The notes under the pieces were generated by a model that did no database searches, was not told where the DNA came from, and saw nothing but the letters and a program-made list of their open reading frames with translations. A program made the position numbers and the translations under genes. From Euglena gracilis (Eukaryota; Euglenozoa; Euglenophyceae; Euglenales; Euglenaceae), in the NCBI GenBank assembly GCA_900893395.1, contig CAAHFI010374370.1, positions 1 to 22,392 of the forward strand: DNA of 22,392 nt. The letters are read 5' to 3'. Of this stretch, positions 1 to 8,699 are shown in pieces (positions within the stretch are counted from its first letter, which is position 1; each line of letters begins with the position of its first letter).

Positions 1-59
1 TGGCTGCCTTGCACCCTCCTGAACCCCAACCTGGAAGGCAAAATCTGCCTCCGGACTTC

Positions 60-1596
60 CTCGCCTCGAATTCGACCTGAGTGAAGATGCAACCAGGGAG
101 CGCCTAATTGAAATACGGAAAGCAGTCATGTCTTTCCGAAGGAGTCCTCTCAGGACCGTCTGGACTTCGGCCAGATCATCTTAAAGACATGCTCTCTGAT
201 CCCCTGGGCACAATCAGAACAACTCCTCACAATTTTGGACCAATTCGTCCGAACATGTTTGACAAACGGAATCCACAACTCTGCGGCATGGATTTTCGCT
301 GGTGCCCGTTTGACTCCTCTTCGAAAACCCTGCAATCCAAGCGAAAACCTTGATGAGCTTGGCAATACCAACCCCATTCCTGACCCAAAGAAGGATGGCA
401 CGCGACCAATTGCAGCTGGGGAATGCCTGCGCCGATTGGTGGGCAAATATTTGATGAGGCACCCCAAAATCAGGGACGCCTTAAAGAACTGCAGCCACTA
501 CAATGCGGTGTAGGGGTCCAGGGGGCATGTGAACTCATTGCTATGGGACTGCAGCAAGAAGTAAATCACCTGCATATGCAACAGGACAGCACCTGGGCTT
601 TGTTACAGGTAGATTTCAGCAATGCTTTTAATTGCGTAAAAGAAAGACAGTCCTTGCTGAAGTGGCTAAACGCTGCCCGGAGGCGTATCGTTTGGTTCGA
701 GAGCTGCTACGCCGAACACAGCCCGCTCTTTTGTGGGTCATCACACCTTCGCAGTGCCTCTGGCGTACAACAAGGTGACCCTTGTGGCCCAGCCGGATTC
801 GCCTTGGCGTTGCAATCTCTCGTTGAGTCCTTGCAAGACGTGGTGCCACTGCAATTGTGGTATTTGGATGATGGACACATCCTGGGAACCCTCCACAATT
901 ACATGCAGCAATTACAGAAATTCAACGACAGGGGACGCTACTAGGCATACACCTCAACGCAAAAAAATGCCGCCTGTGGGGCCCTGCAGCAACAGAAGCC
1001 AATCGTGCTGAAATGCCGCCAAACAGCCCACTTCGTGCAGTCCCAATCGTGAACTACTCCCCCGATTCTGGTATACGGGCCCTGGGAATCCCGGTTTGCC
1101 ATCCACAAAGCGGTGGCTTTGCGGGGAAGTGTGGGCTGAACGTGCAACAGGTGTGCAGAAAGCTTGCCGGGCCCTTTTGAACCTGCCGCAAGCCCATATT
1201 CAGTTCTGCCTCTTACGATCCTGCCTAGATGCATGCAAAGTTAATGACCTCATGCGTGCAACAGAACTGGGGCAGGCAAATGACGCATGTGCACTGTTGA
1301 CTAAAGAAATCAGGAACACAATGAGCAACATTGTTGGATCCCCAATCGATGACAACCAATGGGCTCAGGCCACCCTGCCCGTGCGTCATGGCGGACTCGG
1401 AATTCGGGACCCATCGCTGGAACGTCTCCCAGCACGTATATCCGGCATTGTGACGTTTGTCAGCAATGGCAGACGCACCTTGGGCCTGGCAGACCGAGGA
1501 GTACCGAAAGACACTGCGGAGTGCCTGTCCTCTGCCAACTCCATCCTCGAAGGAACTCCCCCAACGCAACATGGGCCGCGGATGTATCACTCCTGA
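60..1596 (+). pseudogene. Reverse transcriptase region of copy A, frameshifted
   Basis: RT core motifs are recognisable but spread over several frames. SGPSGLRPDHLKDML (about 147-191) is the conserved entry to the RT. DGTRPIAAGECLRRLVGKYL (about 394-453) is the next block. WALLQVDFSNAFNCV (about 594-638) carries the first catalytic Asp. SASGVQQGDPCGPAGFALAL (about 753-812) is the template-grip block. WYLDDG (about 858-875) is the catalytic YxDD box. A thumb-like GIHLNAKKCRLWGPA follows at about 944-988. Downstream, LPVRHGGLGIRDP (about 1375-1413) matches a block common in LINE-type RTs after the thumb. Frame changes lie near 205, 470, 930, 1100 and 1600, with no large deletion apparent, so the copy was probably nearly full length before decay. 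The RT family call is secure; the substrate RNA would have been the element's own transcript. Confidence 0.85.
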
Positions 1597-1639
1597 ACGA
1601 AGCCCAAAGCCCTCACATTCAACAGAAGTGGTGGGGTGA

Positions 1640-2422
1640 ATGCTTTGCGAAACAACGACAAAAGGTATTATCTCCAACCTTCACGGTCAAGACGCCGTCC
1701 GGTTCGCAAGCCAACAGCGGCCCCACGCAATGGCCTGGGCTTCTGTCACACCATCCTCTGGACTGAAAACATTGGTCGCTTCTGCCGAATTCAAAGGATT
1801 TCTAAAGTGGTCACTGGGAGCACCAGTTTGTCCACCAACGGGATCAACGTGCCCACGCTGCACCAAGCCAATGGACAACCTGGGTAATCACCTTGTATGC
1901 TGCAGCTCAAATGGCATCACGCGGCGACATGGTGCAATCCAGGACTTTGTGTTCCAACTGGCACATGATGCAGGGTTTACAGCAAAAAAAGAACAAGGAG
2001 GTCCAGAGAGAACACGCCCGGGCGATGTCCTCATCAGCAGACTTGACGCCAATGGTCCTGGAGCAGTGGATATCACAGTGAGACACACAGCAGCACCGTA
2101 CAGACCGTTGCGTGACACAGCTGAACTAACCGAATGGTATGAACGCCAAGAGAAGGAAAAACATTCAAAATATGACGCCACCTGTAGGAGGATGGGATGG
2201 ACCTGCATTCCATTTGTTGTTGACTGCTATGGCGGCCTAGGCCAAGAAGCGCTAACCTTAATGTCAACACTGATGAAACTTCTCCTCGGTCAACAAGATG
2301 CATGGTCAAAACGCAAAACTGAAGCCAACACATGGCAACTTCTATCAATAACTGTTGCGCGAGAGATCGCGCGACAAGTAATCTGGGACGGTATGCAGGC
2401 AACGACACAGATCCAGAAGTAA
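1640..2422 (+). CDS. C-terminal zinc knuckle and restriction-like endonuclease of copy A (open 260-codon frame)
   Basis: This is the longest undamaged piece of copy A. Residues 71-88 form a knuckle (C71-x2-C74-x9-H84-x2/3-C). Then comes NGITRRH (91-97), a block shared with copy C as NGLTQRH. The endonuclease follows: R126-P-G-D129, fourteen residues, D144 within VDITV, then K172/K174 and K177-Y178-x3-C182, and PFVVDCYGG (191-199). This matches the order of the REL endonuclease of R2-like non-LTR elements, a metal-dependent PD-(D/E)XK fold that cuts the target. The 60 C-terminal residues look helical and include TVAREIARQ. The Met at 1640 is simply the first ATG after a frame break, so this is a fragment of the element protein and not an independent gene. 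Domain call firm, clade call moderate. Confidence 0.75.
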   Translation: MLCETTTKGIISNLHGQDAVRFASQQRPHAMAWASVTPSSGLKTLVASAEFKGFLKWSLGAPVCPPTGSTCPRCTKPMDNLGNHLVCCSSNGITRRHGAIQDFVFQLAHDAGFTAKKEQGGPERTRPGDVLISRLDANGPGAVDITVRHTAAPYRPLRDTAELTEWYERQEKEKHSKYDATCRRMGWTCIPFVVDCYGGLGQEALTLMSTLMKLLLGQQDAWSKRKTEANTWQLLSITVAREIARQVIWDGMQATTQIQK

Positions 2423-2540
2423 CCAACACCATACACCAGCCGTATTGTCTGTAAAGAAGACCACTACGATCCCTAGACCCAGAATAAACAATTGTCCTAA
2501 AACCATCCACAACTCGTCAAAAAGTAAACAACAGTACCCA

Positions 2541-2597
2541 ACCATCTACAACCTGTGTCTCACATTGGCAAGAGAAGTGGCCCGCCAGCTGGCTTGA
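2541..2597 (+). pseudogene. Copy D: C-terminal stub of a third REL-family element
   Basis: A short frame reads TIYNLCLTLAREVARQLA and then stops at 2595-2597. It aligns with the end of copy A (TWQLLSITVAREIARQV) and more loosely with copy B (ALTRQIWQLL). It lies about 120 bases beyond the stop of copy A, so it is a separate copy reduced to its extreme 3' end. Severe 5' truncation is normal for target-primed retrotransposons. The match is only about 18 residues, but the order and spacing of the shared residues make chance unlikely. Confidence 0.6.
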
Positions 2598-2943
2598 GGA
2601 ACAGTGGCGGAGCCATCTGGAGCGGTGGATCCCACCACCCATAGCCCATATGAAACGGAGTGAGCAATTTGACCAACCACTCTCCCATCCCATCCCTCCA
2701 AAAAAAACCACAAGCACACACAAAACACAAACACACACACACCAGCCACCACGCCCCCGCCCTCACCCCCAACGCACCTCACACAACATCCGCCAAGTTT
2801 CCCCTCGCCCCTCCGTCTTCCCTGCTACCAAGACTGCTCGACTTTACACGCCCTCACCTGTACCTCAGACTGGCCGCTGCTTCCGCTTCTGTATATAGCC
2901 CTCCCCCTGAACACTCAAATCCAGTAGGCTGTGCCACTGGTCG
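2598..2943. repeat. A/C-rich, G-poor tail with CA microsatellite
   Basis: No gene is seen. From about 2690 to 2800 the + strand is almost free of G and rich in CA and CAAA steps, including a short (CA)n run near 2730-2741. The stretch follows the stub of copy D and precedes copy B, and resembles the tail behind copy B (about 4860-5045). The simplest reading is the 3' untranslated tail of copy D, with copy B inserted at or near its end. A Phe/Val/Cys-rich frame on the opposite strand is only the reverse of this low-complexity tract. Confidence 0.6.
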
Positions 2944-2979
2944 GTGGACTCGGCTCGCCTAACCACCGTTCTGAGTGCA

Positions 2980-3900
2980 GCTGAGCAGAGTCAGTTGTCA
3001 ATTGGCTTGAAACACCTGGTGCACAAACTGGACCCATCCGGAAATTGGGCAAGCCTGCAGTTGGATTTCCTCCAATGCCTTCAATTGCATGGACAGGTAC
3101 ACCTTTTGTTGGAGCAACTACGAGAACACCCTGCTCTTCATTATCTCAACTTCGCATACAAGAACCCCGCCCCCTTTTTGCGCTGGCAAAGTCCTCTTGT
3201 CCCGCTGCGGCACACACCAGGGGCTGCCCACCGGGCCCCGTCGGCTTCTGCATCGGCTGCAACCCCTGGCCGAAACCATCACAAACAACGCAGAATTACT
3301 GTGGAGTTCCTGGTACCTGGATGATGGTGTCGTGGTGGGACAGCCTGAGAAACTGCAGGAAGTCAATCTCCTTCTCCAGGGTGAGGCCACACGCTGCGGG
3401 TTACAATTGAACCTCCGGAAGTGTGTGGTCTGGGGGCCAGCCGGCAATTCAATCACATCTGCACCAGAAATGAACCTGATTCCGTGGAAAAAAGATGGGG
3501 ATCACGGTACTGGGGGTACCTGTGGACTTCCCCACAAGCCAGCACAAACAGCAGAAGCATGGGACTGCGCCATAGAAAAATACAACACGCAGCAGACATT
3601 GTTACCAGAATGACGGATGCCCAAATCTCTCGTCACCTCCTACGCTCATCCTTGACGGATGCAAAGTCAACACCTGCTTCGCGCTCCAACAGCTACTCTG
3701 CAGGAAGCAGTCAATCGGTCCTCCGAAGTCATCTTACAAAGCCTTTGAGGACGTGGTGGGAGTCGCACTGAACACGAAAAAGAGATTGCAAGCAGCACCT
3801 CCACTCTCTAAAGAAGGATGTGGGCTGCGCGTCCCCTCACACAACCAAGCAGCGGCCCGCGCAGCAGCACTTTGTGCTGTCTACACTGAAGGGCACCGAA
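2980..3900 (+). pseudogene. Reverse transcriptase region of copy B
   Basis: The frames carry ASLQLDF (about 3050-3070, first catalytic Asp), CGTHQGLPTGP (about 3206-3238, equivalent to the QQGDP grip block but altered) and SWYLDDGVVVGQPEKL (about 3308-3355, intact catalytic YLDD). GLQLNLRKCVVWGPAG (about 3398-3445) then closely mirrors the thumb of copies A and C. Further on, LSKEGCGLRVPS (about 3809-3843) is the counterpart of VRHGGLGIRDPS in copy A. At least three frame changes separate these blocks, near 3080, 3470 and 3700. The assignment rests on block order, which is the same in all copies. Confidence 0.75.
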
Positions 3901-4269
3901 AATCGTCTGCCCCAGTATGCAGCAAGTCCCGTGCAGATCTCATTGAGCCACCACTGAGAGAACTGTGTGCTGCCCAACCCAACACCCGACAGCCCCGAAA
4001 CTGCTCGGAAACCTGGCAACAACTCAGACAGCAGGAAAAGATGAGCAGTCCCGAAAAAGGTGGTCCAAAGAAATAGGCAAAACCACAATTAACAATCTGA
4101 TTAATCAGTGCAAGCCACGGACCAAGCCCACATTTTGGAACAGTCCTCAGGAATTGGTCATGGCTGGATGGCCTCTCCCTCCTCACCGGCTCTACACACA
4201 CTCTTCTCAAGTGATGAGTTTTGTCTTGGGCTCAAATGATGGCTTGGGCTCCGCCATCAATGACGATGA

Positions 4270-4840
4270 AACGCAGAAATGCTAAGGCTGCTCAGCACCG
4301 CTGGACAGGGAAGGGGACCATTCATCTGCTGCCCTCGAAACAGCTTCACCGCCAGACACACGGCCGTTCAGGATGCAATTTTTACTCTTTGTCCTCCACA
4401 GGCCAAGGTGTCCAAAAGGAAGTCACGATTCCAATGCTCCGGATGCAAACCTGCGCCCCGCTGATCTCCTACTATCGTGTTGGCAGGATGGAAAACCCAC
4501 AGCCCTGGACATCACAATCTGCCATGGTTGGCAAGTCCATGAACAAAACAACCTCACGGGAACGACGGAGGTCTTTTTACGGCACAAAGAAACTGCCAAC
4601 CACTCCAAATATGATGTCACGTGTCAAAACGGGTTGTCCTTCACAACTTGGCAATGGGCACGTGGGAGGCCTGGGCCCAGGAGGCAGCCCGCCTGCTCGG
4701 CCGCATCATAAAAAGAGTCACTGCATGGCAAGAAGGTGAAATCAGGGACCTGAAACAGTCCGAATGTTACCAAGCTATTGCAGTTGCACTGACCCGCCAA
4801 ATCTGGCAACTACTCAGCGCAAAGCACGCTGTTCGTTTGA
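4270..4840 (+). pseudogene. Zinc knuckle and REL endonuclease of copy B
   Basis: The knuckle is recognisable at 4280-4321 (C-x2-C-x9-H spacing as in copy A), but it contains an in-frame TAA at 4283 and lacks the last Cys. The endonuclease in the frame starting at 4373 keeps RPAD, fourteen residues, then D in LDITI, and later HSKYDVTC, so the RPxD-x14-D...KY pattern is conserved. A frame change near 4640 leads into WAQEAARLL and AVALTRQIWQLL, the C-terminal helices seen in copy A. All catalytic positions that can be read are retained although the gene is broken. Confidence 0.7.
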
Positions 4841-4850
4841 AACAGGATAC

Positions 4851-5080
4851 ACAGAGACGGCCAAAGCTCCAAACAAGAAGCCTGGGCAGAACCGCAAACA
4901 CCCACGCACACCAAACACAAACACAAAGAAAAGAACCGTACGGCGCCAAAAAAGACCCACAGCGCCAAAAGGCAAAGGGCAATAAGACGACACAAACACG
5001 CCCCGCCAGGCAGGCACTCACCAAACACCCCCCCCCTCGCACACTATACATCCAGAATGGGCGTTGCCCATTCTCAGCTA
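4851..5080. repeat. A/C-rich tail of copy B ending near a 21-bp hairpin
   Basis: From about 4860 to 5045 the + strand is poor in G and T and rich in CACA, CAAA and CCCC, like the tail at 2690-2800. At 5054-5074 lies a perfect inverted repeat (AGAATGGGC, loop GTT, GCCCATTCT). It may mark or lie close to the 3' terminus of the element. Translations of this tract are Thr/Pro/Arg-rich low complexity and are not believed to be proteins. Confidence 0.5.
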
Positions 5081-5769
5081 ACCTCTAACCACAAACAGGT
5101 ACGCTGTACTGTACACTACCCGCAGTATACACACCGCGACCTGTGGCGGCACAGGGAGTCACAAGGGGGTTCCTCTTGTGGCGAGGGCCAAAAGAAACGT
5201 ATCCCTGGGCCCGGGGCACGGTTGGGTGAAGCTGTGCTATTAAGCCCAGCCAATCGGCCAAAAGCTAAATTTTGAGCCAGATCTTGTACGATCGTGTACC
5301 AGACTGGCAAATCAGCCTGAAAGGCTTCTATACTGTTCCCCACATCGTTTCTGATGGCTAATTACCATTGGTTACCAGATTGGCTAATGGCCATTTTTAG
5401 TACCTTTGCAGCATTCTGCCCATTGCCCCTCTCTATGGGCTATTAGGCCTGGTACAGTTCAGAGGGCTATAGCCCACAATTTGGAGCCATTTCAACTCAC
5501 TAGAGGCATTTTTAGGAACACTTATGTGCAAATTTTCATTTAAATCATTGATTTTATGCATGTTTGGTGATTTTTCCTATTCTGGCACTCATATCCCTAA
5601 TGGGAGTGACCATGAGGCACTATGCCAGAGAGGAATGCAAAGGGATATGCTGATAATGACAATTTTTCCTTTGCTACAGATGTCATAGACATGTTTACTT
5701 GTATTTTTCAAGCGTATTTTTGCTTTTTTGCGATATTTTTGCACAATTTCACAGCTTTTTGAGTGATGT

Positions 5770-5833
5770 GGTGTTATTAGACACCCAAATCCAAAATCTA
5801 TACAACAGCAAACATGCAGTGTTATTGGACACT
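5770..5833. repeat. Two related 16-bp hairpins with paired stem changes
   Basis: GGTGT-TATTAG-ACACC (5770-5785) and AGTGT-TATTGG-ACACT (5818-5833) are two near-identical hairpins 48 bases apart. Their outermost pair differs on both sides (G-C in one, A-T in the other), so pairing is kept. Confidence 0.7.
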
Positions 5834-6071
5834 CTCAACAAGCACGATGTGCACTTGGCAAATTTGCAGTCTTAAATGACTCAAAATGCAACAAAGTTGC
5901 ACTTTTGGTAACAAAAAATGCAACTTTCGATTTCTGCCCTAAATCCTGATAGGGATTTCCCTAAAAATCTGACAAAAGTCAGTATTTCTCAGTGGCATAG
6001 TCACTAATGATGAGATTTTGCATATTTGCAGTATTTTTTCTACTTACCACACTAACGGCATTCTTGCCCCC

Positions 6072-6165
6072 CCCCACTTTATTCAGGGGACCCCCTTACC
6101 GATATAATTCGGACCCCTCCCCACTTTATTCAGTGGGACCCCCTTACCGATATAATTCGGAGGAC
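6072..6165. repeat. Two-unit tandem repeat, period 47-48 bp
   Basis: Units 6072-6118 and 6119-6165 both read CCCCACTTTATTCAG, then a G-run, ACCCCCTTACCGATATAATTC and GGA. They differ by a one-base insertion and at their edges. On the + strand they would encode two GPPYRYNS-like blocks, but the surroundings do not look coding. Confidence 0.8.
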
Positions 6166-7390
6166 CCAAAGGTCCTCATCTGCAACACCAATGGTGTCAT
6201 TCTGCAAGGTTTTTAAGAACCATATCTCAAAAATGGTGATATCCAGCTTTTTGTGATGAAATTTCACCGCAATGGATCAATGTTCCTTCCTTTTATGTGC
6301 ATTCACAGTTCATTTGCGGTTTTTCAAAGTGGTATACGCCACACCAACCACACTTGTTCTGTGAATTGGCAGCAGCCTGCCACAAATTCCGCATTTTTTC
6401 TGCGGTTGTACATCTCAGTATGATCTTTTGGCAATCTGCCGAATTCTTTTGATTAGGGTATACACCCAGTAGTATTTTTGTGCCATGCACATTCCGCAAG
6501 GCAATGTTTCTGGGCAATAAAGCCTACCCCCCCCTTATTGTTGGCTAATGCCAACCCTTCAGCCTACAGGCTGCACACCCAAGGCACAAATGCCAAATCT
6601 ACAGTTTTTAGGGCTACTGCCCGCTATGCTGAGGTTAAGCCTCTGGTGATACTTCATCGCCAACGCCGTGTCCGTGCGCGCTGCGAAGTCTTCCCAGCGG
6701 TATAGGCCGCCATTAAGAGACGCGCAGCGCACAGCGCGCACATAGTAATAATAGTTCCCAACTTGTTACTTTTCGGCCTTAAGGCCCCAATAAGACTGCC
6801 AGACAGCAAAAATTCTTGTAAGGTCTTTAGACCAGCCCCCCACTCCTCTCCCCTTTCCCCCCGTGCAACATCGCTGTCGCCGGCAGTTGGTTTTGTAAAT
6901 AGGCTTTCCTCCCTGTGAGGTTGACTGGCCAGGTGCCCCCTCCTTCCACACCCTACACTTCAATCTTTTCCGATTATGGAATGAGACCTCCCCGCGTGTC
7001 ATAGACACACCCCAAACCGGGTGGATGGGACTTTCTGGAATGGAAACCTTCCAGCCCCATTTTCCAATGGGCTCTTCCACTTCCACCCCTTTGCCGCAAT
7101 AAGTAGGCACCGCATAAGGGGTTAACCACTTTTGCTCGTTCTTGCGTTATTTCGCACTTTCCTTCCCACACCCCTGGTGACAGGAGAACCAAAAGCCGCA
7201 TACGCTCTGTGACAGGTCCCCGTCCCAGCGCTGTGTCCGGCATTCCGACTGGCCTGGTCCAGTAGGGAAATCGGGCATAACCCTGGGAGGGGGATGTGTA
7301 CTAGGCAGCTGTAAGGCCATGGTACTATGTATGTAGGTATAAGCCTACGGCCAGATATAGCTCTGAGCCCCATACAGTACTATGCTAGGT

Positions 7391-7431
7391 GGTATTCCTG
7401 AGGATGGCCAAAGGCCTGAATTAGGAATACC
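7391..7431. repeat. Hairpin within a hairpin inside LTR copy 1
   Basis: GGTATTCCT (7391-7399) pairs perfectly with AGGAATACC (7423-7431). The loop holds a second hairpin, GGCC-AAA-GGCC (7406-7416). A further one lies nearby, GTAGG-TATAAG-CCTAC (7333-7348). Confidence 0.7.
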
Positions 7432-7523
7432 TCACCCTTATTCTGGTTCTCCTCTCCACGGTGGTATTTGTATTCTTATTTTCTTCTTCACTTCAATTTC
7501 AAGTTTGATTTGTTTCATTTGAA

Positions 7524-7579
7524 GTCCGAAACGGACAGCCAAGTCACTTGGCATTTTTTTTTGTGTAGCCCATAGGGCT
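7524..7579. promoter_or_regulatory. Triple-hairpin module of LTR copy 1
   Basis: Three consecutive perfect hairpins: GTCCG-AAA-CGGAC (7524-7536), GCCAAGT-C-ACTTGGC (7538-7552) and AGCCC-ATA-GGGCT (7567-7579). The same trio recurs in LTR copy 2 at matching spacing. The position, about 150-200 bases before the LTR end, would place it in the transcribed part of an LTR, so an RNA role such as 3'-end formation or packaging is possible but only inferred. Confidence 0.65.
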
Positions 7580-7734
7580 TCTCCACCTGCCTTGTGCTCT
7601 GCATAAGCCCAAAGGCAATAAGAACTAATAGTTAAGTAAAAGCTTTTCTGTTTTGTTACTCTCCTGGTTCTGTTCCCACGGGAGGGTGTAAGTAGGTCGA
7701 CAGGCAGTGGGAATAGAGTCAGGGGACGTACACT

Positions 7735-7758
7735 TGGTAGCAGAATAGGTTACGAACC
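7735..7758 (+). promoter_or_regulatory. Primer-binding site of LTR copy 1 (tRNA-Met initiator type)
   Basis: TGGTAGCAGA is complementary to the TCTGCTACCA 3' end of eukaryotic initiator tRNA-Met. The next bases, ending GGTTACGAACC, look like the complement of a T-arm. It is read as a primer site and not a tRNA gene because only the 3' tRNA end is present. Confidence 0.6.
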
Positions 7759-7783
7759 TACACATACTTCACAAACAGAAAGA

Positions 7784-8254
7784 CTACCAAGGAGTACACT
7801 GCAGGACCAATGCTTTGAAGTCCCATCGGACTTTCTCACATGCTACTGCATATTTATTGAGTTTGGCTTGTTCTTCACGTAGCAACATTTCTTGACAGAG
7901 TCTGGTGAGGGACGGGGTTCGGAAGGTCGCAGAGGGTGCACAATAGTAAGGTCAAGAGTCAAGGGTGGTCCACCCTGCCAGTTGTGAAAAAGCACATCAC
8001 CAGGTGGGAGCCGTCCGGCAGTTGGGCTTCTTTAGGGAGGTAGTACCTGCCTCACGTGCTGTGGCAAGTAACCAGTCTTGGAGTATGGTGTGACGTTGAG
8101 TCAGACCATTGACCTTGCAGGTAACTGCATGGTGTCCATGTATGCTTGGTGTACATTGGGCACAAGTGCTGCCCACCTCGTTGGGGTTGAGCAGTGGGAG
8201 CCAAGCCACCACTGGAGTGCTAGGCGATAGGCAACATGTTCCATCCGGTTCCAA
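7784..8254 (-). pseudogene. Zinc knuckle and REL endonuclease of copy C
   Basis: The frame beginning at 8254 carries C-AQ-C-TPSIHG-H-HAVT-C (C-x2-C-x6-H-x4-C), followed by NGLTQRHTILQDWL, the same block as NGITRRHGAIQDFV in copy A. In the adjoining frame (about 8010-7925) PPGDVLFHNWQGG leads, with fourteen residues between the Asp residues, to LDLTIVHPLRPS. After another frame change, REEQAKLNKYAVAC (about 7880-7840) gives the Lys-Tyr block. The first residue of RPxD is Pro instead of Arg. The nuclease matches copies A and B in spacing, which confirms family membership. Confidence 0.75.
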
Positions 8255-8693
8255 GAGCTTGAGAAGGGCGACAGTTTAGCCAAGCCCCTGAGTTGGCGGT
8301 CTGTAAGCTTTTGCGACACAGATCTCGGTGGCTGCCAGTTTGCTTCCATTCTTTGTATCCTGGGCATTCATGCGATCTTGCCAAAATTGTTGTCGAGTTT
8401 CTTGTAGACTCGCTCGCTGGATGGAGAAGGGCGTCTCGTACCAGCCCTTCAGCGGCTGGACTTCTTGCCCAAGTCGGTTTTGGAGACTTGCAAGGGAACC
8501 TTGAAGTCAGGCGGCAGAATTTCCAGGTTTTCACAAGGAATGGCGCACAGGTAAGTGGTTTCATAGCGTACATAACTCGCAATACAGGAACCCTGGCTAC
8601 CTCTTGGTAGTCCAATGGAGATTTGATACCAAGTCCAGCCAATTTGGTTGGCAAAAACGCCTGGCGTGCTTTATTTCCGGGAGGAGCATCCAA
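8220..8693 (-). pseudogene. Post-RT linker of copy C
   Basis: This 157-codon frame contains LPTKLAGLGIKSPLDYQEVA near residues 14-33, the counterpart of LPVRHGGLGIRDPSLERL in copy A. That block lies between the RT thumb and the zinc knuckle. The rest is poorly conserved, and its tail overlaps the frame that carries the knuckle, marking a frame change near 8240. No function of its own is assigned. Confidence 0.6.
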
Positions 8694-8699
8694 TAATGT

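Larger units (their letters stand above)
1..2540 (+). mobile_element. Non-LTR retrotransposon copy A (REL-endonuclease family), 5' end outside window
   Basis: Remains of a LINE-like element read left to right. Visible in order: the end of the N-terminal region and the RT fingers (about 60-500), the RT palm and thumb (about 500-1090), a linker (about 1100-1600) and a C-terminal zinc knuckle plus restriction-like endonuclease (1640-2422). A short A/C-rich, G-poor tail with AATAAA at 2483-2488 follows. Pairing an RT with a C-terminal CCHC knuckle and a PD-(D/E)XK-type nuclease is the architecture of the early-branching non-LTR clades (R2, CRE, NeSL and relatives), which nick DNA and prime reverse transcription on the nick. 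Nothing here ties it to a specific target site. The coding region is broken by about five frame changes, so the copy is dead. The clade is inferred, because no alignment could be run. Confidence 0.8.
2944..4850 (+). mobile_element. Non-LTR retrotransposon copy B (REL family), 5'-truncated
   Basis: Copy B has the same family plan as copy A but begins inside the RT, just before the first catalytic Asp block (IGLKHLVHKL aligns with AMGLQQEVNHL of copy A). It runs through the YLDD box, thumb, linker, zinc knuckle and endonuclease to the C-terminal helix region, then into an A/C-rich tail. It has the same orientation as A and D. Several frame changes and internal stops make it a pseudogene. It is clearly diverged from A, so the two are not a recent duplication. 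Confidence 0.75.
5081..7296. other. Gene-free, hairpin-rich DNA
   Basis: No coding region, RNA gene or domain could be supported here. About 5500-6000 is AT-rich. Short perfect hairpins are frequent: GGGC-TATA-GCCC (5464-5475), TGCAAC-AAA-GTTGCA (5887-5901), AAATCC-TGATAG-GGATTT (5941-5958), GTTGGC-TAAT-GCCAAC (6540-6555), CAGCC-TACA-GGCTG (6560-6573), GGGC-TACT-GCCC (6611-6622), the 12-bp palindrome at 6775-6786 and GGTC-TTTA-GACC (6822-6833). A 69-codon frame at 6007-6216 has a hydrophobic start but mostly translates a tandem repeat, so it is not called a gene. The stretch could be old untranslated retroelement sequence, but that is a guess. Confidence 0.6.
7297..7760 (+). mobile_element. 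Orphan LTR with primer-binding site (LTR retroelement fossil, copy 1)
   Basis: Proposed LTR at 7297-7732, bounded by the inverted ends TGTAC and GTACA. After a two-base gap comes TGGTAGCAGA (from 7735), the form expected of a primer-binding site for initiator tRNA-Met. The right half is related to the LTR at 12253-12641: both have the same three hairpins in the same order, followed by TTCTCC and TGTGCTCTGC. No internal region of this element is recognisable to the right, where the truncated end of non-LTR copy C begins within about 25 bases. The right edge is well supported; the left edge rests on the TGTAC match alone. It is diverged from the other LTR, so it represents a different subfamily and is probably old. 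Confidence 0.6.

Noticed and set aside
2073-2782. Minus-strand Val/Cys/Phe-rich frames.
   Set aside because: They are antisense to the REL endonuclease and to the A/C-rich tail, with low-complexity translation.
4767-5051. Minus-strand Cys/Val/Phe-rich frames resembling membrane proteins.
   Set aside because: They are the reverse of the A/C-rich tail of copy B. Several overlapping frames give the same low-complexity look.
6007-6216. A small secreted-protein gene.
   Set aside because: Most of the frame is the 47-48 bp tandem repeat and no other coding evidence exists.
7735-7760. A possible tRNA gene, from GGTTCGTAACC and TGCTACCA on the minus strand.
   Set aside because: There is no D-arm, anticodon arm or 5' acceptor strand. 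The position right after an LTR end fits a primer-binding site.
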